DNA from: Elusimicrobiota bacterium
Lineage (GTDB): Bacteria; Elusimicrobiota; Elusimicrobia; Elusimicrobiales; UBA9959
DNA: 64,000 bases
Assembly: GCA_016207645.1 (NCBI GenBank)
Contig: JACQPH010000101.1
Location: 1-64,000 of the forward strand
Reading direction: 5' to 3'
Made by a program: the position numbers and the translations under genes. The stretch's first letter is position 1. Every line of letters starts with the position of its first letter. Positions 26,946 to 35,887 of this stretch are shown piece after piece. The notes under the pieces are model-generated. The model was given only the letters and a program-made list of their open reading frames with translations, ran no database searches and was not told where the DNA came from.

Positions 26946-26976
26946 CTAACCCTCCCCCTCTTTGAGGGAGGGTTAG
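26946..26976. repeat. palindromic REP-like hairpin / possible terminator
   Basis: CTAACCCTCCC-CCTCTTTGA-GGGAGGGTTAG, perfect 11-bp arms at the 3' end of the nucleotidyltransferase gene. Confidence 0.7.
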
Positions 26977-27743
26977 GGTGGGGGGCGCTTTCCAAAGAGC
27001 CTGAGCCGCCGGATGAGCTCCCCCAGGGGCGGAACCGGCTGCTTTTTTGCCAGGAGCATCAGGCCCTGGAGCAGGCTTCTGCGGAATTCTTCAAGCCGGG
27101 CATGGACAACCGCGGGAGTCTCGGCCGGGTCCAGGGCGAAGCCGCAGGCCTCGGAACGCAGTTGGGCGCCTGAGACGCTGATAATCAGGCTCTCGGGGTT
27201 AAGGCCGGCGTCAAGTTCGGCCCCGAGCGCGACCAGCCGCTCCAGGCTCATCCCAGGAACCTGCCCCAGGATCCAGATCAGGTCGTATAGATCCTTCTCC
27301 GCGCAGCGGCTCACCAGGGCGGCCGACTTCATCTTGAGAAGTGTCTCCAGATCCGCGACGATGACGCCATCAGGCAACTCCACGAAACGGCCTGCCCTGA
27401 AGAGAGCAGGATCCTCTACCACATCCACCGTGAAGAAGTGGCCCTTCAACCGGCATACAGCGCGGTAGTAGGGACCCGCATGGTTTTCAGTCTCGAACCC
27501 GGCGCCAATGCTTTTCAGTGAGCGGACAGCGAGGATCGCCGCCTCGTGACTCTGCCGGTCGCGCGCGAAGAGGTCCAGATCGTCGGATCTCCGGTGTCCG
27601 GCATAGAATCCGCTCAGCGCGGTTCCGCCGACCAGGGCGCACCCCGGGTTAGGCCGGTGGAACACCTGCCGGAGCGCCTCAAGGAGAGGGCCCGGCAGCG
27701 CCCGGTCCGCTAGATCCAGCCGAGGCGAGTTGCTGTTGCCCAC
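26973..27743 (-). CDS. AbiEii/AbiGii-like nucleotidyltransferase (putative toxin)
   Basis: CALVGGTALSGFYAGHRRSDDLDLF nucleotidyltransferase motif; GTG start; overlaps the upstream HTH gene. Confidence 0.75.
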   Translation of the reverse strand: MGNSNSPRLDLADRALPGPLLEALRQVFHRPNPGCALVGGTALSGFYAGHRRSDDLDLFARDRQSHEAAILAVRSLKSIGAGFETENHAGPYYRAVCRLKGHFFTVDVVEDPALFRAGRFVELPDGVIVADLETLLKMKSAALVSRCAEKDLYDLIWILGQVPGMSLERLVALGAELDAGLNPESLIISVSGAQLRSEACGFALDPAETPAVVHARLEEFRRSLLQGLMLLAKKQPVPPLGELIRRLRLFGKRPPP

Positions 27744-28189
27744 AGTTCCTCCAACTGCCGCCGGCGCACCGGCGGAAGGTACTTCTTGTATTGCGGAAAA
27801 CGGTCCCAGACAGCCCGCCCCAGCATACGGGCCGATAGGAAGAAGCCATAAACCTCCACCAGGCGCGCCACCGCCCGCCCCTCGCCGCGCACAAGCGCCG
27901 CCGCGAAGAGGCCCGCATCGGGGTAAAGCCGGTCCCAGAGAAGGCCGGCGCCCAGAGCGGCCCGCTGTTCCGGGGATTCCAGGCAGGGCAGCGGCAGAGA
28001 GAGTTCATCCATGCTGGCACCCAGCGCCTGGCTCAATCTTTGCAGGTGGCTGGCGCGGACATCGATCTCCGGGCGCCCCTGCCTGAACCAGCGGGAAACA
28101 GCCTGCCGTGATATCCCGGCCATTCTCGCCAAATCGCTCTGAGAGATTGCGCGGCTACCGGCAATAATTGAAATTGTGTTGATGTTCAT
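27710..28189 (-). CDS. XRE-type HTH regulator (putative antitoxin/autoregulator)
   Basis: SQSDLARMAGISRQAVSRWFRQGRPEIDVRASHLQRLSQALGASMDEL helix-turn-helix; overlaps the nucleotidyltransferase gene by 34 bp. Confidence 0.75.
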   Translation of the reverse strand: MNINTISIIAGSRAISQSDLARMAGISRQAVSRWFRQGRPEIDVRASHLQRLSQALGASMDELSLPLPCLESPEQRAALGAGLLWDRLYPDAGLFAAALVRGEGRAVARLVEVYGFFLSARMLGRAVWDRFPQYKKYLPPVRRRQLEELWATATRLGWI

Positions 28190-28196
28190 TGATAAT

Positions 28197-28239
28197 ATTA
28201 TACATCACAAAAACCAGTTTGTCAACTATAATTGACAAA
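28197..28239 (-). promoter_or_regulatory. consensus sigma70-type promoter with overlapping inverted-repeat operator
   Basis: Minus strand TTGACA-17 bp-TATAAT (28225-28220 / 28202-28197); inverted repeat TTTGTCAA-CTATAA-TTGACAAA at 28218-28239 covers the -35. Confidence 0.8.
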
Positions 28240-28325
28240 TCCTTGAAGTTTTACAAACAGATATACCAGCAAAATCCCCATCGGGGCCTTTCTGTCGCTT
28301 ATTAATGATGGACTAATAATTTTAC

Positions 28326-29798
28326 TTAAGGAACGCGGGTTTCCGGCCCTTCCCCCTCCGGCGCGGTGGAGAACGCATCCTTGAGAAGTTTGGACTGCCG
28401 TTCAAACGCCTGCCGGGCGTTCCTGGGATGGCTCATGAGGGCTATTTCCTGGGTTATCAGCCGGGAGACGTGCATTATATGTCGTTCCCTGTTTTCGGCT
28501 TCCCTGGCGAACAGCGGGTGGTCCCTGTTAATGTGTATGATCTCGCCTTCCGTGAAGGATTCCGGGGCGGAAGCGCCGAAATGGTCCATGATAAGCGCCA
28601 GCCCCTGCCTGCCTATCTTCAGTTTTTTCACCAGGGCGCTCGGCGTGACCTGCCGGAGCTTCGGCCTTTTCGCCCTTTTCTTCCCGGCGGCCGGTTTTGG
28701 GCGCTCCTCCGCCCCGCTCCCGGAGTGTCCGGCGCCCGCGGCTTCTTTTTTCCGCCTCTCGTCCGGGATAAAGCCGGCGGGGCACCACTCAAGGTTTTTC
28801 AGCAGGGCGCTCTGGATGTTGGCCATCACTTCCTTCAGCGCCCTTGAAACCCGCCTGTTCTCCTTTTCATCCCTGAGCGCCGCCAGCTCGTGCGCTATTC
28901 TTTCGCAGACCCGCTTCATGACCTGCGCGAAGGCCGCGTATTCCGCGTTGTCGGTTATGAAACTCGTCCTGTCGGAGGAGATCAGCAGAAAATCCGCGTG
29001 GACCTCCCCCGAGATCCTCGCTGTTTCGCCCCCGATCAGCTTTTCAAGTCCGAAAAGGTCCCGTTTGACGGTCACCTGCCTCACCCTGCATTCTATCCCC
29101 GCCGCCGCCGGGTCCGAATGCGTCCGCGGCGCTATCACGATCTCACCATGGACCACGCCGAAGGGCGTGCCTTCCAGGAACGGGATCCTGGCGCCCACCG
29201 CGAACCGCGGCTGGATCCTGCGGCCGTTCAGGAACACCGAGAATTCCGGGGCTTTAAGCGGCACGCTTTCCTGGAGCCGGCGCTCTACCGTTTCCGGATC
29301 GAAGGCCCTGCTCAGCTCGTGCAGCGTGATCCTGGTGCCGTCCGCCAGGGACGGCTCCGGGGCTTCTATCGTGAGGGGGAGCCGCCAGTGCTCCGCCGAC
29401 CGGTTCCATTCAGATTTGTCGAAGCTGACCGTGGCCGCGAACTCCCCTTTTTTCGTGAAGATCTCGAACCTGTTGCAGGCCGAAAGCGAAGAGAATTTCC
29501 CTATGCCGAACTCCCCTATCCTTTCCCGCTGGAATTTCGGGGTCTTTCGGTGCTGCTTCTTGAAGGTGGAGCCTATGGTGAAATACTGCTTCAGCCCCTC
29601 CCGGTCCATGCCGGAACCGTTGTCGGTTATGACGATCTTATCGGGCCCAAGGGACACACTCACCTCGGTGGCATCCGCGTCATAGGCGTTGTTGACAAGT
29701 TCTCGCACCAGCTCCACAGCCTCGCTGTAGAGCCTTTCACCGATGGTCACTATGTGGCTTTTCTCGATAGTGACCGGTATCGTCTCCGTTTTGTCCAT
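28326..29798 (-). CDS. GHKL (HSP90/MutL/MORC-like) ATPase
   Basis: ELVRELVNNAYDADATEVSV, ITDNGSGMDREGLKQYFTIGSTFK, RIGEFGIGKFSSLSA Bergerat-fold motifs. Confidence 0.8.
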   Translation of the reverse strand: MDKTETIPVTIEKSHIVTIGERLYSEAVELVRELVNNAYDADATEVSVSLGPDKIVITDNGSGMDREGLKQYFTIGSTFKKQHRKTPKFQRERIGEFGIGKFSSLSACNRFEIFTKKGEFAATVSFDKSEWNRSAEHWRLPLTIEAPEPSLADGTRITLHELSRAFDPETVERRLQESVPLKAPEFSVFLNGRRIQPRFAVGARIPFLEGTPFGVVHGEIVIAPRTHSDPAAAGIECRVRQVTVKRDLFGLEKLIGGETARISGEVHADFLLISSDRTSFITDNAEYAAFAQVMKRVCERIAHELAALRDEKENRRVSRALKEVMANIQSALLKNLEWCPAGFIPDERRKKEAAGAGHSGSGAEERPKPAAGKKRAKRPKLRQVTPSALVKKLKIGRQGLALIMDHFGASAPESFTEGEIIHINRDHPLFAREAENRERHIMHVSRLITQEIALMSHPRNARQAFERQSKLLKDAFSTAPEGEGPETRVP

Positions 29799-29966
29799 AA
29801 TGGCTTATTGTGAATATTATATAATTTGCCGCAGGGGAACCCTACACGATCCGGCGACAGACCCCCTCCTCCTTCTCTCCGCAAAATTCCTTTAGTCCCC
29901 TGATTATTTATATAATTAAAGCCGGCGGGTTTGTCTGAACGCCGGCGGTTTCGCTTTATTATATCG

Positions 29967-32900
29967 ATGCAACCTGGATTTATACATCTTCATAACCACT
30001 CCGAGTACTCGCTGCTTGACGGGATGCTGCGCCTTTCGGACGGGCACGGCAATCCCTCCGAGTTCCTCAAAGGCCTCGGCGCGCGGCCAGGCAACGCCCT
30101 CGCCATCACCGACCACGGCAACATGTACGGCGCCATGGAGTTCTACTTCATGGCCAACGCCGCCGGCCTCAAACCCATCATAGGCTGCGAATGCTACGTC
30201 ACCCGCGGCTCCCGCAAGGACCGCGACAAGAGCACCACCCGCCGCGACAACGGCCATATGACCGTCCTCGCGAAGAACGAGACCGGCTACCGCAACCTCA
30301 TGAAGATGGTCTCCGCCTCCTTCCTCGAAGGCTTCTACCACGACCCCAGGATCGACGCCGAGCTCCTCGCCAGGCACGCCGACGGCCTCGTCTGCCTCTC
30401 CGGCTGCCTCAAGTCCCACATCTCCAGGAACTGCGCCGAGAACCATCTCGACGAAGCCGCCAAGATGGCCATGGAGTACCAGGACATCCTCGGCAAAGGC
30501 AACTTCTACCTCGAGCTCATGGACCACACCATCCCGGAGGAAATAGCCGCCATGGCCGGCCTCGTCGAAATAGCCAAACGCACCGGCATCCCTCTCGTCG
30601 CCACCAACGATTGCCACTACCAGAAAAAAGAGGACTGGGAAGCCCACGAAGCCCATGTCTGCATCTCCACCGGCAAGACGCTGGACGACCCCGACCGGAT
30701 GAGGCAGACCCAGCACGAGCTTTACTACAAGTCCCCCGAAGAGATGATCAAGCTCTTCTCCCACACCCCCGAAGCCGTCAAGAACACCCTCGTCATCGCC
30801 GACATGTGCAATATCAAGATCGACACCAAGACGCTGCACCTGCCCGCTTTCGACATTCCCCAGCCGTACAAAGACAAGCACCCCGAAGGCGACGGCGACT
30901 ACTATTATCTTAAGGACCTCTGCGAAGAAGGCCTGAGGAAAAAAGTCCCCAATGCCGGCGAGGACTACCGCAAGCGCCTCGAATTCGAGCTCGACACCAT
31001 CAGGAAGATGGGCTTCTCCAGCTACTTCCTGATAGTTATGGATTTCATAAAGCACGGCCGCGGCATCGGCGTGCCCGTCGGCCCCGGCCGCGGCTCCGGC
31101 GCCGGCTCGCTGGTCGCCTACACCCTCGACATCACCCGCGTGGACCCGCTGCCCAATTCCCTGCTGTTCGAGCGCTTCCTCAACCCCGGCCGCAAGAGCA
31201 TGCCGGACCTCGACATCGATTTCTCCGACGACGGCCGCGAGAAGGTGGTGCAGTACGTCCGCGAGAAGTACGGCTCCAGCCGCGTCGCCAATATCATCAC
31301 CTACGGCACCATCAAGGCCAAGAGCGCCGTGCGCGACGTCGGCCGCGTGATGAGCATCCCGCTCGCCGAGATCAACGCCATCGCCAAGCTGGTCCCCGCC
31401 GAGCTCGGCACCACCCTCTACAAGGCCCTCAACGAGGTCAACGAGCTGAAAGAATACCAGCGCGACCCCAAGCTCAAAAAGATGTTCGAGATAGCGATGA
31501 AGGTGGAGGGCCTGCGCCGCCAGACAGGCGTGCACGCCGCCGGCGTCGTGATCTCCAGGGACGACGTCACCGACTACGTCCCGCTGGCCAACCGCAACAA
31601 CAAGGACGTCATCACCACCCAGTACGACGGCAACATGCTCGGCGCCCTCGGCATGCTCAAGGTGGACTTCCTCGGCCTGCGCACCCTCACCATCATCGAG
31701 ACCGCCTCCGAGTTCATCCGCAAGCTGCCCGGCCAGGAAAATTTCGACATCTACTCGGTCCCGATGGACGACAAGAAGTCCTTCGACCTGCTCTGCGAGG
31801 GCAAGACCACCGGCGTGTTCCAGCTGGAAAGCGACGGCATGAAGAAGCTGGTGAAGGGCCTCAAGCCCACCGCCTTCAGCGACATCGCCGCCCTGGTCGC
31901 CCTGTACCGCCCCGGCCCCATCGAGAGCGGCATGCTGGAGATGTTCGTGGACCGCAAGCACGGCCGCAAGAAGATCACCTACGACCACCCGCTGCTCGAG
32001 CCCATCCTGAAGGACACCTACGGCACGATGGTGTACCAGGAACAGGTGATGGAAATTTCGAAGAAGCTGGCCGACTTCACGCCCAGCGAGGCCGACGATT
32101 TCCGCAAGGCCATGGGCAAGAAGAAGCTCGACGTCATGGAGAAGCTGCGCGTCAAGTTCGTGGAGCAGTCCAGGAAGTACCACGACATCTCCAACAAGCT
32201 CTCCAGCAAGATCTTCGACGATATGGCGAAGTTCGCCGGCTACGGCTTCAATAAGTCCCACTCGGTGGCCTACGCGCTGATCGCCTACCATACCGCCTGG
32301 CTGAAGGCCAATTACCCGGTTGAGTTCATGGCCGCGCTGCTGACCAGCGAGATAGGCAAGAGCGCCGTCAACTCCGAGGAGAAGGAGAACAAGCTGGTCA
32401 CCTATATCGGCGAGGCCCAGGACATGGAGATCCAGATCCTGGGCCCGAGCGTGAACCGCTCCCGGAAGAAATTTTCGATAGAGGAAGTCCAGGGCAAGCC
32501 CGCCATCCGCTTCGCGCTGACCGCCGTGAAGAACGTGGGGGAGGGCGTGGTGGAGACCCTGGTGGCCGAGCGGGAAAGGAACGGTCCTTACCGCTCCTTC
32601 GAGGAATTCACGCTGCGCGCCGACTCCAAGCAGCTCAACAAGCGCGTCGTGGAGTCGCTGGCCAAGGGCGGGGCTTTCGACGGCTTCTACCCGGCCGGGA
32701 AGCCGGAGCTCTCCCGCACGAAGGCCATGGAGGCGGTAGAGGCCTTCTGCGGCGGCAAGATAGCCGATATCAACCAGGCCCTGCTCTTCGGCGAGGAAAA
32801 AAAGGGCCCCGCCGTGATGAGCGAGCACGCGCTGCTCAAGAACGAGCGCGAGGTGCTGGGTTTTTATTTCTCCGGGCACCCGCTGAACAGCTACCGGCGG

Positions 32901-33479
32901 CACCTGAGCATGGTGTCCAACGCGCAGGCTGACAAGGTCCTGGCGGGCGGCTTCGCCGAGGGCGCCATGGTGCGCGTGGCCGGGATAGTGGCGCAGTTCA
33001 AGAATATGCAGAGCAAGAAGACCGGGGAAACCTGGGCTAAATTCGAGGTGGAGGATCTGACCGGGAACGTCGAGGTATGCCTGTTCTCGAAGAAGTACAG
33101 GATGTACGGCTCCCAGCTCGGTCCGAACAAGGTGGTGGTGGTGACCGGCAAGGTGCAGAAATCCGATTTCGGCGAGCAGAACTACGAGCTGATCGCCGAG
33201 GAGGCCTACCCGCTGTTCGAGGCCATGAACAAATGGGCCCGCGGCCTGGTGGTCAATTTGCCGGAGGGCATCCTTTTCGACGAGAAGCAGCTGCACGAGC
33301 TGAAGTCGGCCATAGGCAAAAGCCACGGCTTGTGCCCGGTTTATTTCCAGGTGAACGCCAGGGGGCGGGGCACCTACATGATAGAGACCACGGAGCGGGT
33401 GGCGCTGAGCGACGCGCTGCTGCACGATATCGAACGGCTCCTGGGGGACAAGACCTGGAAAGTGGAAAGCGGATCCTGA
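29967..33479 (+). CDS. dnaE: DNA polymerase III subunit alpha
   Basis: FIHLHNHSEYSLLDGM PHP domain, [87 protein letters not shown]. Confidence 0.97.
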   Translation: MQPGFIHLHNHSEYSLLDGMLRLSDGHGNPSEFLKGLGARPGNALAITDHGNMYGAMEFYFMANAAGLKPIIGCECYVTRGSRKDRDKSTTRRDNGHMTVLAKNETGYRNLMKMVSASFLEGFYHDPRIDAELLARHADGLVCLSGCLKSHISRNCAENHLDEAAKMAMEYQDILGKGNFYLELMDHTIPEEIAAMAGLVEIAKRTGIPLVATNDCHYQKKEDWEAHEAHVCISTGKTLDDPDRMRQTQHELYYKSPEEMIKLFSHTPEAVKNTLVIADMCNIKIDTKTLHLPAFDIPQPYKDKHPEGDGDYYYLKDLCEEGLRKKVPNAGEDYRKRLEFELDTIRKMGFSSYFLIVMDFIKHGRGIGVPVGPGRGSGAGSLVAYTLDITRVDPLPNSLLFERFLNPGRKSMPDLDIDFSDDGREKVVQYVREKYGSSRVANIITYGTIKAKSAVRDVGRVMSIPLAEINAIAKLVPAELGTTLYKALNEVNELKEYQRDPKLKKMFEIAMKVEGLRRQTGVHAAGVVISRDDVTDYVPLANRNNKDVITTQYDGNMLGALGMLKVDFLGLRTLTIIETASEFIRKLPGQENFDIYSVPMDDKKSFDLLCEGKTTGVFQLESDGMKKLVKGLKPTAFSDIAALVALYRPGPIESGMLEMFVDRKHGRKKITYDHPLLEPILKDTYGTMVYQEQVMEISKKLADFTPSEADDFRKAMGKKKLDVMEKLRVKFVEQSRKYHDISNKLSSKIFDDMAKFAGYGFNKSHSVAYALIAYHTAWLKANYPVEFMAALLTSEIGKSAVNSEEKENKLVTYIGEAQDMEIQILGPSVNRSRKKFSIEEVQGKPAIRFALTAVKNVGEGVVETLVAERERNGPYRSFEEFTLRADSKQLNKRVVESLAKGGAFDGFYPAGKPELSRTKAMEAVEAFCGGKIADINQALLFGEEKKGPAVMSEHALLKNEREVLGFYFSGHPLNSYRRHLSMVSNAQADKVLAGGFAEGAMVRVAGIVAQFKNMQSKKTGETWAKFEVEDLTGNVEVCLFSKKYRMYGSQLGPNKVVVVTGKVQKSDFGEQNYELIAEEAYPLFEAMNKWARGLVVNLPEGILFDEKQLHELKSAIGKSHGLCPVYFQVNARGRGTYMIETTERVALSDALLHDIERLLGDKTWKVESGS

Positions 33480-33508
33480 CGCCTACGAATAAATATAAGG
33501 AAGGACTG

Positions 33509-34255
33509 ATGAAAAAACTTAATTCCGTGCTCGCGCTGCTGCTGCTGGCCGCGGTTCCCGCCCCGGCGAAAGACAAGGAGAAAGGCGAGTCCGTTGTCAT
33601 CCCCGACGTGGAAATGATCGACGTGCCGACCGCCGGCATCCTCGACTATTACGGCTTTATGGTCAAGACCCGCTTCTATTCCGGCGGCGGCGTGCTGGGC
33701 GGGCTGAACTTCGGCGTGCAGGAGCGCCTGAACCTCGGGGCCTCGATGTCGGTGGATCGCCTGGTCGGTTCCGATTCCCCGATAAAGATGCGGCGCCCCG
33801 AGATCCAGGTCAAGTTCCGCTTCTTCGACGGCGGCTATTACATACCGGCGGCCGCCGTAGGTTACGACGGGCAGGGCTACTACTACGATCCGGCCGACAA
33901 GAAATACCTGGAGAAGGGCAAAGGCCTCTACCTGGTCGGCTCCAAGGAAATAGGCCTGGCCGGCCTCGCCCTGCACGGAGGCTTCAACGTGCCGGACTTC
34001 GACAATAACTACCTTTTCGGCTTCCTCGGCCTGAACTACACCCTGGAGGACAAGATAGCCTTCATGCTGGAGTACGACAGCCTGTTCCACAGCGACGACC
34101 CGGCCAGGTTCAACGCCGGCATCCGCCTCTACGTCACCCCCTACTTCCAGCTGGACATGGGCGTGCGCGAGATAGGCCGCAACGGCGCCTTCGACAACGG
34201 CGCGAAGCGCAAGGCCGAGCGCATGGTGCAGATGCGGTACAATACGAGCTTTTAA
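33509..34255 (+). CDS. outer-membrane beta-barrel-like protein (YjbH-like/unknown)
   Basis: Signal peptide MKKLNSVLALLLLAAVPAPA; alternating aromatic/hydrophobic strands; C-terminal F. Confidence 0.5.
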   Translation: MKKLNSVLALLLLAAVPAPAKDKEKGESVVIPDVEMIDVPTAGILDYYGFMVKTRFYSGGGVLGGLNFGVQERLNLGASMSVDRLVGSDSPIKMRRPEIQVKFRFFDGGYYIPAAAVGYDGQGYYYDPADKKYLEKGKGLYLVGSKEIGLAGLALHGGFNVPDFDNNYLFGFLGLNYTLEDKIAFMLEYDSLFHSDDPARFNAGIRLYVTPYFQLDMGVREIGRNGAFDNGAKRKAERMVQMRYNTSF

Positions 34256-34285
34256 AGGATGAGGCGGTAATTCAAGGAGAAATTT

Positions 34286-35320
34286 ATGGCGAAAAAAATA
34301 GGCGTACTTACGGGCGGGGGGGACTGCCCCGGGCTTAACCCGGCTATAAAGGGCTGCGTCTGGGCCGCCGAGAAGTTCGGCTATGAATGCTTAGGCCTCA
34401 CCGACGGCTGGAAGGGCCTGGTGGAAGGGCTTACCACGCCGCTGAGCCGTGAGAATACGGAATACATCATAATGAAAGGCGGCACCATGCTGGGCACCTC
34501 CCGCACCAACCCTTTCAAGAAGCCGGAGAACGTGGCGAAATGCCTGGAGACCTTCAAGAAGCTGGACCTGCACGCCCTGGTGGCCATGGGCGGCGAGGAC
34601 ACGCTGGGCGTGGCCACCCGCTTCTACGGCGAGCACAAGCTCAACGTGGTCGGCGTGCCCAAGACCATGGACAACGACCTGAGCGCCACCGACTACACCT
34701 TCGGTTTCGATACCTCGGTGACCAAGGCGATGGAAGCCGCCGAGGCCCTGACGGACACCGGGCGCAGCCACCGCCGGGTGATGGTGCTGGAAGTGATGGG
34801 CCGCCACGCCGGCTGGGTGGCGCTGTTCACGGCCATAGCCTCCTCCGCCGATTTCGTCTGCATCCCCGAGAAGGAGATAGACACCGCGGCCCTCCTGGCC
34901 AAGATAAAGGCGGCCTACGCGAAGAAGAAGTTCGCCCTCGTGGTGACCAGCGAGGCCTCGGCCCTGCCCGCGGCGGGCGAAGGCGGGCAGAAGCGCGAGC
35001 TGGACCAGTTCGGCCACGTGATCCTGAAGGACCGGGGCATGGGCGAGCGCATCGCCGGCTTCATCGAGAAGAACACCGGCTTCGAGACCCGCTCCGCCGT
35101 GATAGGGCATATGCAGCGCGGCGGCGCCCCGACGCTGTTCGACCGCATGCTGGGCGTACGGGTGGGCGTGAAGGCCGCCGAGCTGGTGCGCGACGGGCAG
35201 TTCGGGCAGATGTCGGCCCTCGTCGGCAACAAGATAGTGGGCGTGCCGCTGGAAAAAGCCACCGGCGAGCTCAAGACCGTTTCCAGCGACTGGAACGGCC
35301 TGATGGAAGTCCTCTTTTAG
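34286..35320 (+). CDS. 6-phosphofructokinase (predicted PPi-dependent)
   Basis: KKIGVLTGGGDCPGLNPAIKG, MGGEDTLGVATRF, GVPKTMDNDLSATDYTFGFDT, EVMGRHAGWVAL. Confidence 0.9.
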   Translation: MAKKIGVLTGGGDCPGLNPAIKGCVWAAEKFGYECLGLTDGWKGLVEGLTTPLSRENTEYIIMKGGTMLGTSRTNPFKKPENVAKCLETFKKLDLHALVAMGGEDTLGVATRFYGEHKLNVVGVPKTMDNDLSATDYTFGFDTSVTKAMEAAEALTDTGRSHRRVMVLEVMGRHAGWVALFTAIASSADFVCIPEKEIDTAALLAKIKAAYAKKKFALVVTSEASALPAAGEGGQKRELDQFGHVILKDRGMGERIAGFIEKNTGFETRSAVIGHMQRGGAPTLFDRMLGVRVGVKAAELVRDGQFGQMSALVGNKIVGVPLEKATGELKTVSSDWNGLMEVLF

Positions 35321-35335
35321 CCCTTAGGAGCATTT

Positions 35336-35881
35336 ATGACCGAAAACACCGAAGCTAAAGCGCCGGAGCAGTTCCAGCGAAAGACCATACTTATCAAGAA
35401 GACCCTGCAGTACCACTACATGGCCCTGATCCTGGCCAGCGTGGCGCTGGCCTTCATAGTCTTCGGGCTGGAGGCCATCTGGACCGTTTCCAAGGTGGTC
35501 AACGAGAACCCCTACCTGATGCCGCTGCTCGACATCATAAAGGATATGGCCCCGCTGTTCGCCATCAAGATAGCGACTTACCTGGTGATAGTGATCATCG
35601 TGTCCGCCGTCATCTCCCACCGCATGGCCGGCCCCATCTTCAAGTTCGAGAAAAGCTGCGGCACGGTGGCCGACGGCGACCTGACCCACCGCGTGTACCT
35701 GCGCAAGGGCGACCAGCTGACCGACCTGCAGGACAGCTTCAATATCATGGCGGGCGCGGTCCACGAGATAGTCAAGGAATACGAGAAATTCCGCGTCGAG
35801 GCCGACGCGGCGGGCCTGGGCGCGAAAGCCGAGGCCCTCTCGAAGAAGATAACGGAGATAATGCCGAAGTTCAAGGTGTGA
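35336..35881 (+). CDS. HAMP-domain membrane protein
   Basis: Two TM segments followed by SHRMAGPIFKFEKSCGTVADGDLTHRVYLRKGDQLTDLQDSFNIM (HAMP-like). Confidence 0.65.
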   Translation: MTENTEAKAPEQFQRKTILIKKTLQYHYMALILASVALAFIVFGLEAIWTVSKVVNENPYLMPLLDIIKDMAPLFAIKIATYLVIVIIVSAVISHRMAGPIFKFEKSCGTVADGDLTHRVYLRKGDQLTDLQDSFNIMAGAVHEIVKEYEKFRVEADAAGLGAKAEALSKKITEIMPKFKV

Positions 35882-35887
35882 GGTAAC

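Noticed and set aside
29916-33425. 1169-aa minus-strand ORF antisense to dnaE
   Set aside because: dnaE is unmistakable on the plus strand; strong GC3 codon bias keeps the antisense frame open and the translation is low-complexity (G/V/H/L/A-rich)
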